A stretch of DNA of 34,973 nucleotides from CAZYTX01 sp964650485 (GTDB lineage Bacteria; RBG-13-61-14; DATKZS01). The translations under genes were made by a program, and so were the position numbers. The notes beneath the pieces are model-generated. The model saw only the letters and a program-made list of their open reading frames with translations. It searched no databases and was not told the origin of the DNA. The DNA lies in the NCBI GenBank assembly GCA_964650485.1, contig CAZYTX010000037.1:1-34973 (forward strand), written 5' to 3'. Every line of letters starts with the position of its first letter. Position 1 is the first letter of the stretch. Of this stretch, positions 21,157-28,355 are shown piece by piece.

Positions 21157-22454
21157 GCTTTGTAAAAGGACTTGTGTGCAAGGAGTCGGACTGCGCCACC
21201 GCCTATCCTGCGGAGCCCCTGCACATTTGCGAGCACTGCTTCGGCAAGCTCGAGGTGGACTACGACTACGAGGCCATCCGAGAGGACATAAGCAGGGAGA
21301 AGATAAGAGAGAGGCCCCCGAACATGTGGCGATACCGCGAGCTCATGCCCCTGGACACTGCGCCCACCGTGGGACTGGACGTGGGCTTCACCCCTCTTAT
21401 CCGGGCCAGGAACCTGGAGCGGGTCCTGGGACACAACCGGCTCTACGTTAAAAACGACGCGGTCACCTGTCCCACCCTCTCCTTCAAGGACAGGGTGGTG
21501 TCCGTGGCCCTGTCAAAGGCCAAGGAGTTCGGGTTCGACACCGTGGCCTGCGCCACCACAGGCAACCTGGGCAACTCCCTGGCCGCACAGGCGGTCTCCG
21601 CGGGGCTGCGCTGCTTCATATTCATGCCCGCGGACCTGGAACAGGGAAAGATCGTAGGGACCTCGATTTACGGCGCAAACGTGGTGGGGATCGCCGGCAA
21701 CTACGACGGGGTCAACCGCCTGTGCTCGGAGGTGTCCGACCGCTACGGCTGGGCCTTCGTGAACATCAACATAAGGCCCTACTACGCCGAGGGCTCAAAG
21801 GCCTTCTGCTTCGAGACAGTGGAGCAACTCGGCTGGCAAAGGCCGGACCACGTGGTGGTGCCCATGGCCGGCGGGTCGCTCATAACCAAGGTGGCAAAGG
21901 CCCTTAACGAGCTTACGCTGGTGGGGCTCATCCCGGAGGGAGAGACAAAGGTTCACGGGGCACAGGCCGCGGGATGCAACCCCATCGTGGCCGCGGTCAA
22001 GCAAGGCGCCGAGATATTCTCGCCAGTGAAGCCCGACACCATCGCAAGGTCAATAGCCATCGGCAACCCCGCGGACGGGTTCTACGCCATCGAGACCATA
22101 AACCGCACCGGGGGGTGGGCAGAGGACGTGACCGACGAGGAGATAGTGGAGGGAATAAAACTGCTGGCCCAGACCGAGGGCATCTTCACGGAGACCGCGG
22201 GCGGGGTCACCGTGGCCGCGGCAAGGAAGCTCATCCAGCAGGGGACCATACCCCCCGACGAGTCCCTGGTCATAAGCATCACCGGCAACGGGCTAAAGAC
22301 CCAGGAGGCGGTCATGGGAAAACTGCGGGAAAAGCACGTTATAAAGGCCGACCTGGAGGAGTTCGACGAGCTGCTCCACAAGCTGGAAAAGGAAGAAGAC
22401 GAACTGAGAGGTGATGAAAATGCCCGTTACACTGAGGACAGGATCAATACTTAA
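21153..22454 (+). CDS. thrC: Threonine synthase
   Basis: This 433-residue PLP enzyme of fold type II normally converts O-phosphohomoserine to threonine. An N-terminal zinc-ribbon-like start (LVCKESDC, then CEHCFGKLEVDYDY) is typical of the longer ThrC class. The PLP lysine is in TLSFKDR, with ATTGNLGNSLAA and PMAGGSLITK binding the phosphate. The ATG at 21153 follows GGAAAGGAG and overlaps the upstream gene by ATGA. It ends 35 bases inside the sulfur-carrier gene, so translation is coupled. Its place inside a sulfur-carrier operon is curious. It may simply supply threonine, or use phosphohomoserine in a thiocarboxylate-dependent step to homocysteine; the latter is speculation. Confidence 0.85.
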   Translation: MSFVKGLVCKESDCATAYPAEPLHICEHCFGKLEVDYDYEAIREDISREKIRERPPNMWRYRELMPLDTAPTVGLDVGFTPLIRARNLERVLGHNRLYVKNDAVTCPTLSFKDRVVSVALSKAKEFGFDTVACATTGNLGNSLAAQAVSAGLRCFIFMPADLEQGKIVGTSIYGANVVGIAGNYDGVNRLCSEVSDRYGWAFVNINIRPYYAEGSKAFCFETVEQLGWQRPDHVVVPMAGGSLITKVAKALNELTLVGLIPEGETKVHGAQAAGCNPIVAAVKQGAEIFSPVKPDTIARSIAIGNPADGFYAIETINRTGGWAEDVTDEEIVEGIKLLAQTEGIFTETAGGVTVAAARKLIQQGTIPPDESLVISITGNGLKTQEAVMGKLREKHVIKADLEEFDELLHKLEKEEDELRGDENARYTEDRINT

Positions 22455-22923
22455 GAAGCTCCTCGGCGGCAGCTTGGAGGTACAGGCACAGGGGACCACC
22501 ATAAGCGAGCTCCTCGAAAACGTGGGCATCATGGATAACATCTGCGACAGCCAGGGCAGGATCAGGAGGCACTTCAATATCCACGTGAACGGCGGCGAGG
22601 ACGTGAGGATGCTCCAGGGTCTTGACACCCCGGTGAAAGACGGGGACGTGGTCACCGTGCTCTCGGCCATTGCCGGGGGCGACGATACCAGGTCCAGGGT
22701 GTGGCTGAACTACCCCGCGGACATGGTGGACAAGCCCCTGGTGTGGGAGGCCGGACAGAAGTTCAAGGTCACAACCAATATCCGCCAGGCCAGCGTGTCA
22801 AAGAACATGGGGCTTTTGGGCCTGGAGATCACGGGCGAAGAGGAAGAGGTGCAAAAGGCGCTCGAGTTCTTCGAGACAAAAGGCGTGACCGTGGAGCCGG
22901 TCGAGCTTGACGTGGTGGAGTGA
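22420..22923 (+). CDS. ThiS/MoaD-type sulfur carrier fused to a NIL domain
   Basis: This 167-residue protein has two parts. Residues 1-87 form a ubiquitin-like MoaD/ThiS/CysO domain ending VVTVLSAIAGG. Residues 90-160 form a NIL domain (RVWLNYPADMVDKPLVWEAG, ending KGVTVEPVE), a small ligand-binding fold known from the methionine transporter ATPase MetN. Carriers normally end with the Gly-Gly, which is adenylated and thiocarboxylated. Here it is internal, so the NIL part must be removed first, presumably by the JAMM protease two genes downstream. The E1 enzyme follows directly. The ATG at 22420 is preceded by AGAGGTG; an upstream GTG at 22411 is possible. NIL could sense methionine or cysteine as feedback; this is inference. 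Confidence 0.85.
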   Translation: MPVTLRTGSILKKLLGGSLEVQAQGTTISELLENVGIMDNICDSQGRIRRHFNIHVNGGEDVRMLQGLDTPVKDGDVVTVLSAIAGGDDTRSRVWLNYPADMVDKPLVWEAGQKFKVTTNIRQASVSKNMGLLGLEITGEEEEVQKALEFFETKGVTVEPVELDVVE

Positions 22924-22925
22924 AG

Positions 22926-23780
22926 ATGAGCGGGCTCGGGTTTACAGAGGAGCAGATACAAAGGTACTCGCGCCACATCCTCCTCCAGGAGGTGGGCGGA
23001 GAGGGGCAGAAAACCCTGCTCGGCTCCAGCGCACTGGTGGTGGGCGCCGGGGGACTGGGGTCCCCTGCACTGCTTTACCTGGCAGCCGCCGGCGTGGGCA
23101 GGATCGGCATAGCGGACCACGACAGCGTGGACCTGTCAAACCTGCAGCGGCAGATAATACATTCCACCCATGACCTCGACAAGCAAAAAGCGCTCTCCGC
23201 ACAGGAGTCAATAAGCTCCTTGAACCCGGACTGCGAGATCGAGACCATACCCGGAAGGATAACAAAGCAAAACGCGGCACAGACCATGAAACACTACGAC
23301 GTGGTGCTTGACGGCAGCGACAACTTCCCCACCCGATTCCTGGTGGCCGACTGCTGCCGCATGGAGCGCGTGCCCCTGGTGTCAGCGGCCGCGGTCCGCT
23401 TCCAGGGACAGCTCATGACCGTGCTGCCGGGAGAAGGCAACCCCTGCTACCGCTGCATCTTCCCGGCGCCGCCCCCGCCGGGACTGGCGCCCAGTTGCCA
23501 GGAGGCCGGCATACTGGGAGCGGTGGTCGGGGTCATGGGCACGCTCCAGGCATTGGAGGCCATAAAGGTCCTCCTTGGAATGGAGGGGCTCCACTCACAT
23601 AAGCTCCTTGTATACGACGCCCTGGAGACGGGCTTCATGACGGTCATGCGAAAGCAAGACCCCCACTGCCCCCTGTGCGGCAGGGAGCCCACCATAACGA
23701 CGATCGAGGAGTACGGCCTTGCATGCGAGGACCAGGGCGAGGCGCACCAGGCTGAATCACAAGAGACCGGGACCGGGTAG
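22926..23780 (+). CDS. E1-like sulfur carrier-activating enzyme (MoeB/ThiF/HesA family)
   Basis: This 284-residue adenylyltransferase activates the C-terminal glycine of a ubiquitin-like sulfur carrier. It has RYSRHILLQEVGGEGQ, the nucleotide-binding GAGGLGSPALLYLAAAG, DSVDLSNLQRQ, and the Asp in VLDGSDNFPTR. Two zinc-binding CxxC pairs are present (CYRC and CPLC), as is a candidate catalytic Cys in APSCQEAG. There is no C-terminal rhodanese domain, unlike MoeZ, so sulfur must arrive from another protein, plausibly the TusA or DsrE-like members of this block. The ATG at 22926 is used; it is preceded by GGAG and lies two bases after the carrier's stop. Confidence 0.9.
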   Translation: MSGLGFTEEQIQRYSRHILLQEVGGEGQKTLLGSSALVVGAGGLGSPALLYLAAAGVGRIGIADHDSVDLSNLQRQIIHSTHDLDKQKALSAQESISSLNPDCEIETIPGRITKQNAAQTMKHYDVVLDGSDNFPTRFLVADCCRMERVPLVSAAAVRFQGQLMTVLPGEGNPCYRCIFPAPPPPGLAPSCQEAGILGAVVGVMGTLQALEAIKVLLGMEGLHSHKLLVYDALETGFMTVMRKQDPHCPLCGREPTITTIEEYGLACEDQGEAHQAESQETGTG

Positions 23781-23785
23781 AAAAG

Positions 23786-24190
23786 ATGAGGATCAAGAAA
23801 AAAGCCCTGAATAAGATCATCGAGCACGCGAACAGGAGCGTGCCCGAGGAGTGTTGCGGACTCTTGATGGCAGCCCCGGACCAGGGATACGTCTCGCTGG
23901 TTCTGCCCGCGGACAACGAGGAGACCACCGAGCCCGGCACAAGGTACATGCTCGGACACCAGGCCTACCTCCGGGCAATTGAAATGGAGGTCCAGGGCAA
24001 GGCCAGGATCGCGGGCGTGTACCACTCCCACCCGGGCGGGGGCCCCGCCCCCTCGGGCCGCGACCGCGAGCTCGCCCATCCCGGGCTCGTATACCTGATC
24101 GTCTCCCCGGGAGGGAACCCGGCCCGGCACATGGCCTGGAAGCTGGGCAATCATGGCCTCGAGCAGGAGCCGGTGGAGGTGACAGAGTAA
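23786..24190 (+). CDS. JAMM-family metalloprotease (Mec/HcyD-like)
   Basis: This 134-residue zinc peptidase of the Mov34/MPN family has the JAMM motif complete: the general-base Glu in VPEECCGLL, then HSHPGGGPAPSGRDRE providing two His and the Asp, followed by LVYLIVSPGG. Bacterial members such as mycobacterial Mec remove an amino acid from the sulfur carrier CysO, and HcyD in Wolinella unmasks a carrier's C-terminus. Here the likely substrate is the ThiS/MoaD-NIL fusion, whose Gly-Gly is internal, and possibly the cysteine adduct as well. It begins five bases after the E1 stop and ends one base before the cysteine synthase start. Confidence 0.9.
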   Translation: MRIKKKALNKIIEHANRSVPEECCGLLMAAPDQGYVSLVLPADNEETTEPGTRYMLGHQAYLRAIEMEVQGKARIAGVYHSHPGGGPAPSGRDRELAHPGLVYLIVSPGGNPARHMAWKLGNHGLEQEPVEVTE

Positions 24191-24191
24191 A

Positions 24192-25178
24192 ATGGCGCGC
24201 AAAAAGAACATCGAGCGACCCGCACAACTGGACTCAAGACCCGAGCTCAGGCGCTACCAGGACGTGCGCGAACTCATCGCCAGCGCCGATGACCCCACAC
24301 CCCTGCTGCGCCTTAACAAGGTGGCTGGCAGCGACTCATACAGGCTTTACCTAAAGCTGGAATGGTACAACCCCTTCGGCTCGATAAAGGACAGGGCCAC
24401 ACTATACATGCTCCGGGGCATGGAGGAGCGGGGAGAACTGGAGGGGAAGGGCATAGTCGAGGCATCCTCAGGCAACACCGGCATAGCGCTGGCCGCCCTG
24501 GCAGCCATCATGGGGAAAAGTATCACGGTGATGGTGCCCGAGGCCATACCAGAGGAGAAAAAGGTGCTGCTCAGGATGCTGGGCGCCGAGGTGTGGGAAG
24601 CGCCCGACGACCTCTGCCCCACAAACCACCCCAGGGACGGGGCCATAGCACTGGCGCAGTCCTTCGTGCGGGCCCCCGCCCGGCAGGGGATGTACATCAT
24701 GCCCGACCAGTACAACAACCCCGAGAACGTAAAAGCCCACTACCAGACCACCGGACCGGAGATCTGGAAGCAGACCGAGGGAAAGGTGGACTACTTCTTC
24801 GCAGGGCTGGGCACCTGCGGAACCCTGAGCGGGGCCGGAAGATACTTAAAGGAAAAGAACCAGGACATAAAGGTGGTGGCCATCGAGCCCTTCAAGAAGC
24901 ACCGGCTGCCGGGGCTCAAGAACATGGAGGAGTCAAACGCTCCCTCCATACTCGACAAAGAGGTGGTGGACGAGGTCGTGAAGGTGAGCGACGAGGACGC
25001 CTTTAACATGACCCGCCGACTGTTCAGGGAAGAGGGGCTGATCGTGGGACTGTCCACCGGGGCCATCACCCACGCGGCCGGATGCTTCGGAGAGAAACGT
25101 CAAGGCAACGCCGTGGCCATCTCCCCCGACTCGGGTCAGAAGTACGCGAGCTTCTTCCAGGAATTCATGCGGGAATGA
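24192..25178 (+). CDS. cysM: Cysteine synthase (CysM/CysK family)
   Basis: This 328-residue PLP-dependent enzyme adds sulfur to an activated serine. The Schiff-base Lys66 is in NPFGSIKDR, the substrate loop is EASSGNTGIALAA, and the phosphate loop is GLGTCGTLSG. The serine acceptor (O-acetyl- or O-phosphoserine) cannot be read with certainty. The E1, carrier and JAMM neighbours mirror the Mycobacterium CysM-CysO-Mec arrangement, where O-phosphoserine and a protein thiocarboxylate are used, so this is the best guess. It ends with an ATGA overlap into a DsrE-like gene. Confidence 0.88.
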   Translation: MARKKNIERPAQLDSRPELRRYQDVRELIASADDPTPLLRLNKVAGSDSYRLYLKLEWYNPFGSIKDRATLYMLRGMEERGELEGKGIVEASSGNTGIALAALAAIMGKSITVMVPEAIPEEKKVLLRMLGAEVWEAPDDLCPTNHPRDGAIALAQSFVRAPARQGMYIMPDQYNNPENVKAHYQTTGPEIWKQTEGKVDYFFAGLGTCGTLSGAGRYLKEKNQDIKVVAIEPFKKHRLPGLKNMEESNAPSILDKEVVDEVVKVSDEDAFNMTRRLFREEGLIVGLSTGAITHAAGCFGEKRQGNAVAISPDSGQKYASFFQEFMRE

Positions 25179-25486
25179 AAGACAAGCTCGGCATATGCGT
25201 GTCCACCCAGGGGTGCATGCGCCACCTGCTGGGCATCCTTGCCGCGGCCGCAAGGGCCGGCAAGCGAACCGAGGTGTTCCTCACCGCGGAGGGAGTGCAC
25301 CTCACCCAGGACCCACGCTTTACCCAGGTCGTCCGGGACGCCGGCAAGGTGTGGGTGTGCGAGGTGAGCTATCTCGCCCTGGGTTACAAAGGGGCCCAGG
25401 TGCCCGGACTCGGGTTCAAGGACTTCTCAAACCAGATGAGGAACGCGGACATGGTGGGGAACTGCGAGAGGTACATAATACTTTAA
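25175..25486 (+). CDS. DsrE-like sulfur-relay protein
   Basis: This 103-residue protein has a DsrE fold: KLGICVSTQGCMRHLLGILAAAARAGKRTEVFLTAEGVHL, then VWVCEVSYLALGYKG. Cys62 in that second segment is at the place of the sulfur-accepting Cys of DsrE/TusD. Two extra Cys (8 and 14) are near the front. DsrE proteins receive sulfur from TusA. It overlaps the cysteine synthase stop by ATGA, and two further Dsr-type genes follow, giving a TusDCB-like trio. An upstream in-frame start at 25082 lies within the synthase gene and is not supported. Confidence 0.8.
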   Translation: MKDKLGICVSTQGCMRHLLGILAAAARAGKRTEVFLTAEGVHLTQDPRFTQVVRDAGKVWVCEVSYLALGYKGAQVPGLGFKDFSNQMRNADMVGNCERYIIL

Positions 25487-25501
25487 TAAGGGGCTTGCGG
25501 G

Positions 25502-25789
25502 ATGGGAAAGAAGGTCGCGGTTATCATAAGAGATAAGGAGAGGCAGTACGAGGGGCTGAGGTGCAGCCTGGGGCTGCTGCTCGAGGACCATGAGGTGAGC
25601 ATGTTCGTGCTCTCGCACGAGATAGACATATCCGAGGAGTACGCGGACAACATGGAATACATTGACTTGATGGGAGGGGCGCGCTTCAGCGACGTTCCCG
25701 GGAACGTGGAGAAGCACGGGTTCAGGAAAGTGTCCCTGGACCGGGCGCCGGAGGTGCTTTTGCAGAACCAGGTGGTGATCCCGTTTTAG
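25502..25789 (+). CDS. DsrF/TusC-like small protein
   Basis: This 95-residue protein (KKVAVIIRDKERQYEGLRCSLGLLLEDHEVSMFVLSHEI at the front) matches the DsrE/F fold weakly but is in the right position and of the right size to be a DsrF/TusC member. There is a single Cys at residue 21. TusC and DsrF are structural subunits of a hexamer with DsrE and DsrH and carry no active Cys, so one non-conserved Cys is acceptable. It starts 15 bases after the DsrE-like stop with GGGGCTTGCGGG before it. The DsrH-like gene begins 9 bases later. Confidence 0.65.
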   Translation: MGKKVAVIIRDKERQYEGLRCSLGLLLEDHEVSMFVLSHEIDISEEYADNMEYIDLMGGARFSDVPGNVEKHGFRKVSLDRAPEVLLQNQVVIPF

Positions 25790-25798
25790 GGGAGCGTG

Positions 25799-25972
25799 AT
25801 GAAGGTCTTGCACATTCTTCGCTCGCCGCCGGACAGGATGGTGCGCGAGCTCATGAGCGGACTCTCCCGGGACAATGAGAGCAAAGAGTTTGCACTTTAC
25901 CGTGAAGACGTGGACTACGACCGGCTTATAAAGCAGATATTTGAAAGCGAGCGGGTCATCTGCTGGTGGTGA
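25799..25972 (+). CDS. DsrH/TusB-like very small protein
   Basis: This 57-residue protein begins MKVLHILRSPPDRMVRELM and ends ERVICWW. DsrH/TusB proteins begin with a similar LHxxxxSP and complete the DsrEFH heptad-like complex, but usually have about 95 residues; this one is shorter. The only Cys is third from the end, whereas DsrH uses a Cys near residue 20. It starts with ATG after GGGGAGCGTG, nine bases past the DsrF-like gene. Together with the two previous genes it makes a likely sulfur-relay trio. Size and weak similarity keep the call moderate. Confidence 0.6.
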   Translation: MKVLHILRSPPDRMVRELMSGLSRDNESKEFALYREDVDYDRLIKQIFESERVICWW

Positions 25973-25977
25973 TATAA

Positions 25978-26181
25978 ATGACGATAATCGAGAAGATAGC
26001 ACTGGGATTGATTATCACGGGCGCCCTGGTGTACCTTGTACACAGGCTCCGCATGTCCTTGAAAGGGCCGGTGTGCACGTGCGAGGGTGACAAGGACTGC
26101 CCTTATACGCGGGCGCAAGATGCGCGGGAATGTCCGTTCCCGGAACAGGAAGCGCGCAGCGGCGATCAGTGGCCGAGATAA
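25978..26181 (+). CDS. Small Cys-rich single-pass membrane protein
   Basis: This 67-residue protein has one membrane helix (about 5-23) followed by a short cytoplasmic tail with four Cys (CTCEGDKDC at 33-41 and ECPF near 52). The layout resembles the FeoB-associated Cys-rich membrane proteins, but no feoB is nearby. The cysteines could bind iron, zinc or an Fe-S cluster, or accept sulfur. It starts five bases after the DsrH-like stop, so it is in the same operon. The family assignment is weak. Confidence 0.6.
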   Translation: MTIIEKIALGLIITGALVYLVHRLRMSLKGPVCTCEGDKDCPYTRAQDARECPFPEQEARSGDQWPR

Positions 26182-26203
26182 TAGGGAATGCATCAATTGG
26201 TCA

Positions 26204-26299
26204 GCCCTGAAAGGGCTGAAATTCAATAGCCCAGGGCAAGGGCGTAGCCCGTAGCCCTGGGAAAGCCGGTCCCTTAAACCTTCTAAGCCCTGAAAGGGC
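26204..26299. repeat. Compound palindromic element, GCCCTGAAAGGGC type
   Basis: Two copies of GCCCTGAAAGGGC (26204-26216 and 26287-26299), each a 5-bp hairpin, flank a nested hairpin. Its outer arms are CCCAGGGC (26230-26237) and GCCCTGGG (26254-26261), with GGGC-GTA-GCCC inside. The whole folds into three stems. Similar elements are seen repeated between genes in many anaerobes. It lies in the 236-base gap before nadA, in which no gene is seen. Confidence 0.7.
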
Positions 26300-26417
26300 G
26301 ACATAATTTGGAAGGGCGATTCATCCATGAGGATTGAAACATAGCGCAAAAGAGCTGGTCTTTTGGACAGCCTCATACTAACCAGGATAAGGAGCCGCTT
26401 AAATCAAGGTGAAATAA

Positions 26418-27500
26418 ATGGCATCCATGCCCGACCAGTACAGGGGCATCCCCGAGCCCGAGCTTATAAAAAGGATCGAACAGGCAAAGTCCGCCCTGAA
26501 AGACGAGCTCCTGATACTCTCACACCATTACCAGCGTCAAGAGATAGTTGAGCTGGGAGACATCCGGGGCGACTCATTCGAGCTCAGCAAGAAGGCCGCG
26601 CAGAACGACGGGGCGAAATACATCGTGTTCTGCGGGGTGCACTTCATGGCCGAGAGCGCGGCCGTGCTGGCCCGCCCGGGACAGGCGGTGCTAATGCCCA
26701 GCTTAAGGGCCGGGTGCCCCATGGCCGACATGGCCGACGAGGACGAGGTGGAGCGCGCCTGGCAGGAGCTCTCAAGACATGCGGACCCAAAGTCCGTCAT
26801 GCCCGTGACCTACGTGAACTCCACCGCGGGGGTCAAGGCCTTCTGCGGCAGGATGGGAGGCGCCGCCTGTACCAGCTCCAACGCGCACAAGCTGGTCTCA
26901 TGGGCACTGGAGGCGAGGGACAAGGTATTCTTCCTCCCGGACGAGCACCTGGGAACCAACACCGCGGCCAGGCTGTCCATCGGGCCGGTCGCGCTGTGGG
27001 ACCCGGACAAGGACACGGGCGGGCTCAGCCCCGCAGAAATTTCAAGCGCACGGGTGATCGTGTGGAAGGGGTACTGCCACGTGCACACCCGCTTCACCAC
27101 AGGGCAGGTGGAAAAGGCCCGGGAGCAATACCCCGGCTGCAGGGTGGTGGTCCATCCCGAGTGCACGAAGGAAGTGGTCCAGGCCGCGGACCGGGCGGGA
27201 AGCACCAGCGAAATAATAAGGTGCGCACAAGAGCAGCCCCGGGGCTCCACCATAGTGGTGGGCACCGAGATCAACCTGGTGACGAGGCTCGCAAAAGAGC
27301 GCCAGGACCAAAAGACCGTGGTCCCGCTTGAACGGTCTCTGTGCCCCAACATGTTCAGGATAAACCTAGCTAACCTGTGCTGGGTGGTGGAGAGCATCGT
27401 GAATGGCGAGGAGGAGATTCCCAACCGGGTCGAGGTCAAGGGGGAGCAAAAGAACCAGGCTGCAAAAGCGCTCTACCGGATGATCGAGGTCAGCGGATGA
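26418..27500 (+). CDS. nadA: Quinolinate synthase A
   Basis: This 360-residue enzyme condenses iminoaspartate with dihydroxyacetone phosphate to give quinolinate for NAD, using a 4Fe-4S cluster. Motifs include ILSHHYQRQEIVELGDIRGDSFELS, FCGVHFMAESAAVL, GCPMADM, CTSSNA, VVHPEC and LCPNMFRINLANL; Cys in these segments form the cluster site. The length is normal for the long class of NadA. The start at 26418 has no strong ribosome-binding site (AAGGTGAAATAA before it). It is separated from the sulfur genes by the palindromic element, so it probably has its own transcription. NadA needs Fe-S assembly, which fits its neighbourhood. Confidence 0.97.
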   Translation: MASMPDQYRGIPEPELIKRIEQAKSALKDELLILSHHYQRQEIVELGDIRGDSFELSKKAAQNDGAKYIVFCGVHFMAESAAVLARPGQAVLMPSLRAGCPMADMADEDEVERAWQELSRHADPKSVMPVTYVNSTAGVKAFCGRMGGAACTSSNAHKLVSWALEARDKVFFLPDEHLGTNTAARLSIGPVALWDPDKDTGGLSPAEISSARVIVWKGYCHVHTRFTTGQVEKAREQYPGCRVVVHPECTKEVVQAADRAGSTSEIIRCAQEQPRGSTIVVGTEINLVTRLAKERQDQKTVVPLERSLCPNMFRINLANLCWVVESIVNGEEEIPNRVEVKGEQKNQAAKALYRMIEVSG

Positions 27501-27616
27501 GCCTGACCGAAATCCTAAACCAGTTAGACTCAACGGCGCAACGGGAAAACAATAATGTAGGGGGCCTGTTGCCCAAAGTCATGACCCCGACCTCTTGTCT
27601 ATATCAACCATTGTGA
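27497..27616 (+). CDS. Doubtful 39-codon ORF after nadA
   Basis: An ATG overlapping the nadA stop (ATGA) opens a 39-residue frame, MSLTEILNQLDSTAQRENN and on to the end YQPL. The first 20 residues look protein-like and the rest does not, so it may be the front of a gene that lost its remainder before the toxin-antitoxin pair. No family is recognised. Its stop lies in the direct repeat before the antitoxin gene. Confidence 0.25.
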   Translation: MSLTEILNQLDSTAQRENNNVGGLLPKVMTPTSCLYQPL

Positions 27617-27628
27617 TACCATTATGAT
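27607..27628. promoter_or_regulatory. Tandem 11-bp direct repeat before the antitoxin gene
   Basis: ACCATTGTGAT is followed at once by ACCATTATGAT (10 of 11 identical), 18 bases before the antitoxin ATG. Ribbon-helix-helix antitoxins bind such repeats to repress their own operon, so this is a likely operator. Confidence 0.4.
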
Positions 27629-27646
27629 AGCGAGGAGGTGGTGAAC

Positions 27647-27889
27647 ATGCCCCAGATACTTGTTAGAGACCTGGATAAAAAAACCGTGGACAGTTTGAAG
27701 GCCCGAGCCAGGAAGAACGGCCGGTCGCTCCAGGCGGAGGTGCGTTTGATACTGGAGAGAGAAGCTCTCAGCCCGAAAGTGGACATGGAGACGGCGCGCA
27801 TTATGGCCCTGGAGCTCCAGAAGAAGTTCAAGCGCGGAGACTTTCCGGACTCGGTCGAGCTCATCCGCGAGGACAGGGATGGCAGATGA
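27647..27889 (+). CDS. FitA-type ribbon-helix-helix antitoxin
   Basis: This 80-residue protein begins MPQILVRDLDKKTVDSLKARARKNGRSLQAEVRLIL, the FitA/Arc-type ribbon-helix-helix DNA-binding domain, with a C-terminal segment (RIMALELQKKF) that would wrap the toxin. The ATG at 27647 is 8 bases after AGGAGG; a GTG at 27638 is too close to that site. It overlaps the PIN toxin gene by ATGA, the normal order for this class, and it probably represses its own operon through the direct repeat upstream. Confidence 0.9.
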   Translation: MPQILVRDLDKKTVDSLKARARKNGRSLQAEVRLILEREALSPKVDMETARIMALELQKKFKRGDFPDSVELIREDRDGR

Positions 27890-28308
27890 TTTTTGTGCCG
27901 GACGCGAGCGTCGCCGCCAAATGGTTCAGGCGCGAGAACCATACCGACCATGCCATGGTCCTTCTGAATGCAGAGGCCTCTTTGCACGTGCCTGATTTCT
28001 TTTTCCTGGAGATAGACAGCTTAATCAGCAAATGGTCGAGGCGAGGCATGATCGGAAAAGGGGAGGACGAAGAATTTCGTAAAACGCTCGCGGTTTACGA
28101 CTTGATAGTCCATTCCTTTCTCCGGGTCAGAGAAGATGCATTCAAGACGGCCATCATCACCCGCACCAGCCCATACGATTGCATTTACCTGGCACTGGCC
28201 ATGAGGTTGAATTGCAGGATGGTCACCGCGGACACAAAATTCCATCACAATATCTCCACTTCGGATTTCAAGGGGCATATGCTCTGGGTCGAGGACATTG
28301 CTTCTTAG
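27886..28308 (+). CDS. PIN-domain toxin (VapC/FitB family)
   Basis: This 140-residue PIN-domain nuclease cleaves RNA and is held inactive by the preceding antitoxin. Acidic catalytic positions are visible: Asp6 in VPDASVAAKWF, Glu in FFLEIDSLI, Asp in SPYDCIYLALA, and Asp in MVTADTKF. All are intact, so it should be active. The start overlaps the antitoxin stop. It converges on the polyferredoxin gene 47 bases away with no clear terminator between them. Confidence 0.92.
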   Translation: MIFVPDASVAAKWFRRENHTDHAMVLLNAEASLHVPDFFFLEIDSLISKWSRRGMIGKGEDEEFRKTLAVYDLIVHSFLRVREDAFKTAIITRTSPYDCIYLALAMRLNCRMVTADTKFHHNISTSDFKGHMLWVEDIAS

Positions 28309-28355
28309 CTTTTCTGTGCGGGCGAAGGGAGCTGGTGTAATAAGGCGGAGCAGAA

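Noticed and set aside
26331..26340. GGATTGAAAC resembling the end of a CRISPR repeat
   Set aside because: Only one copy exists; there are no regularly spaced repeats and no cas genes.
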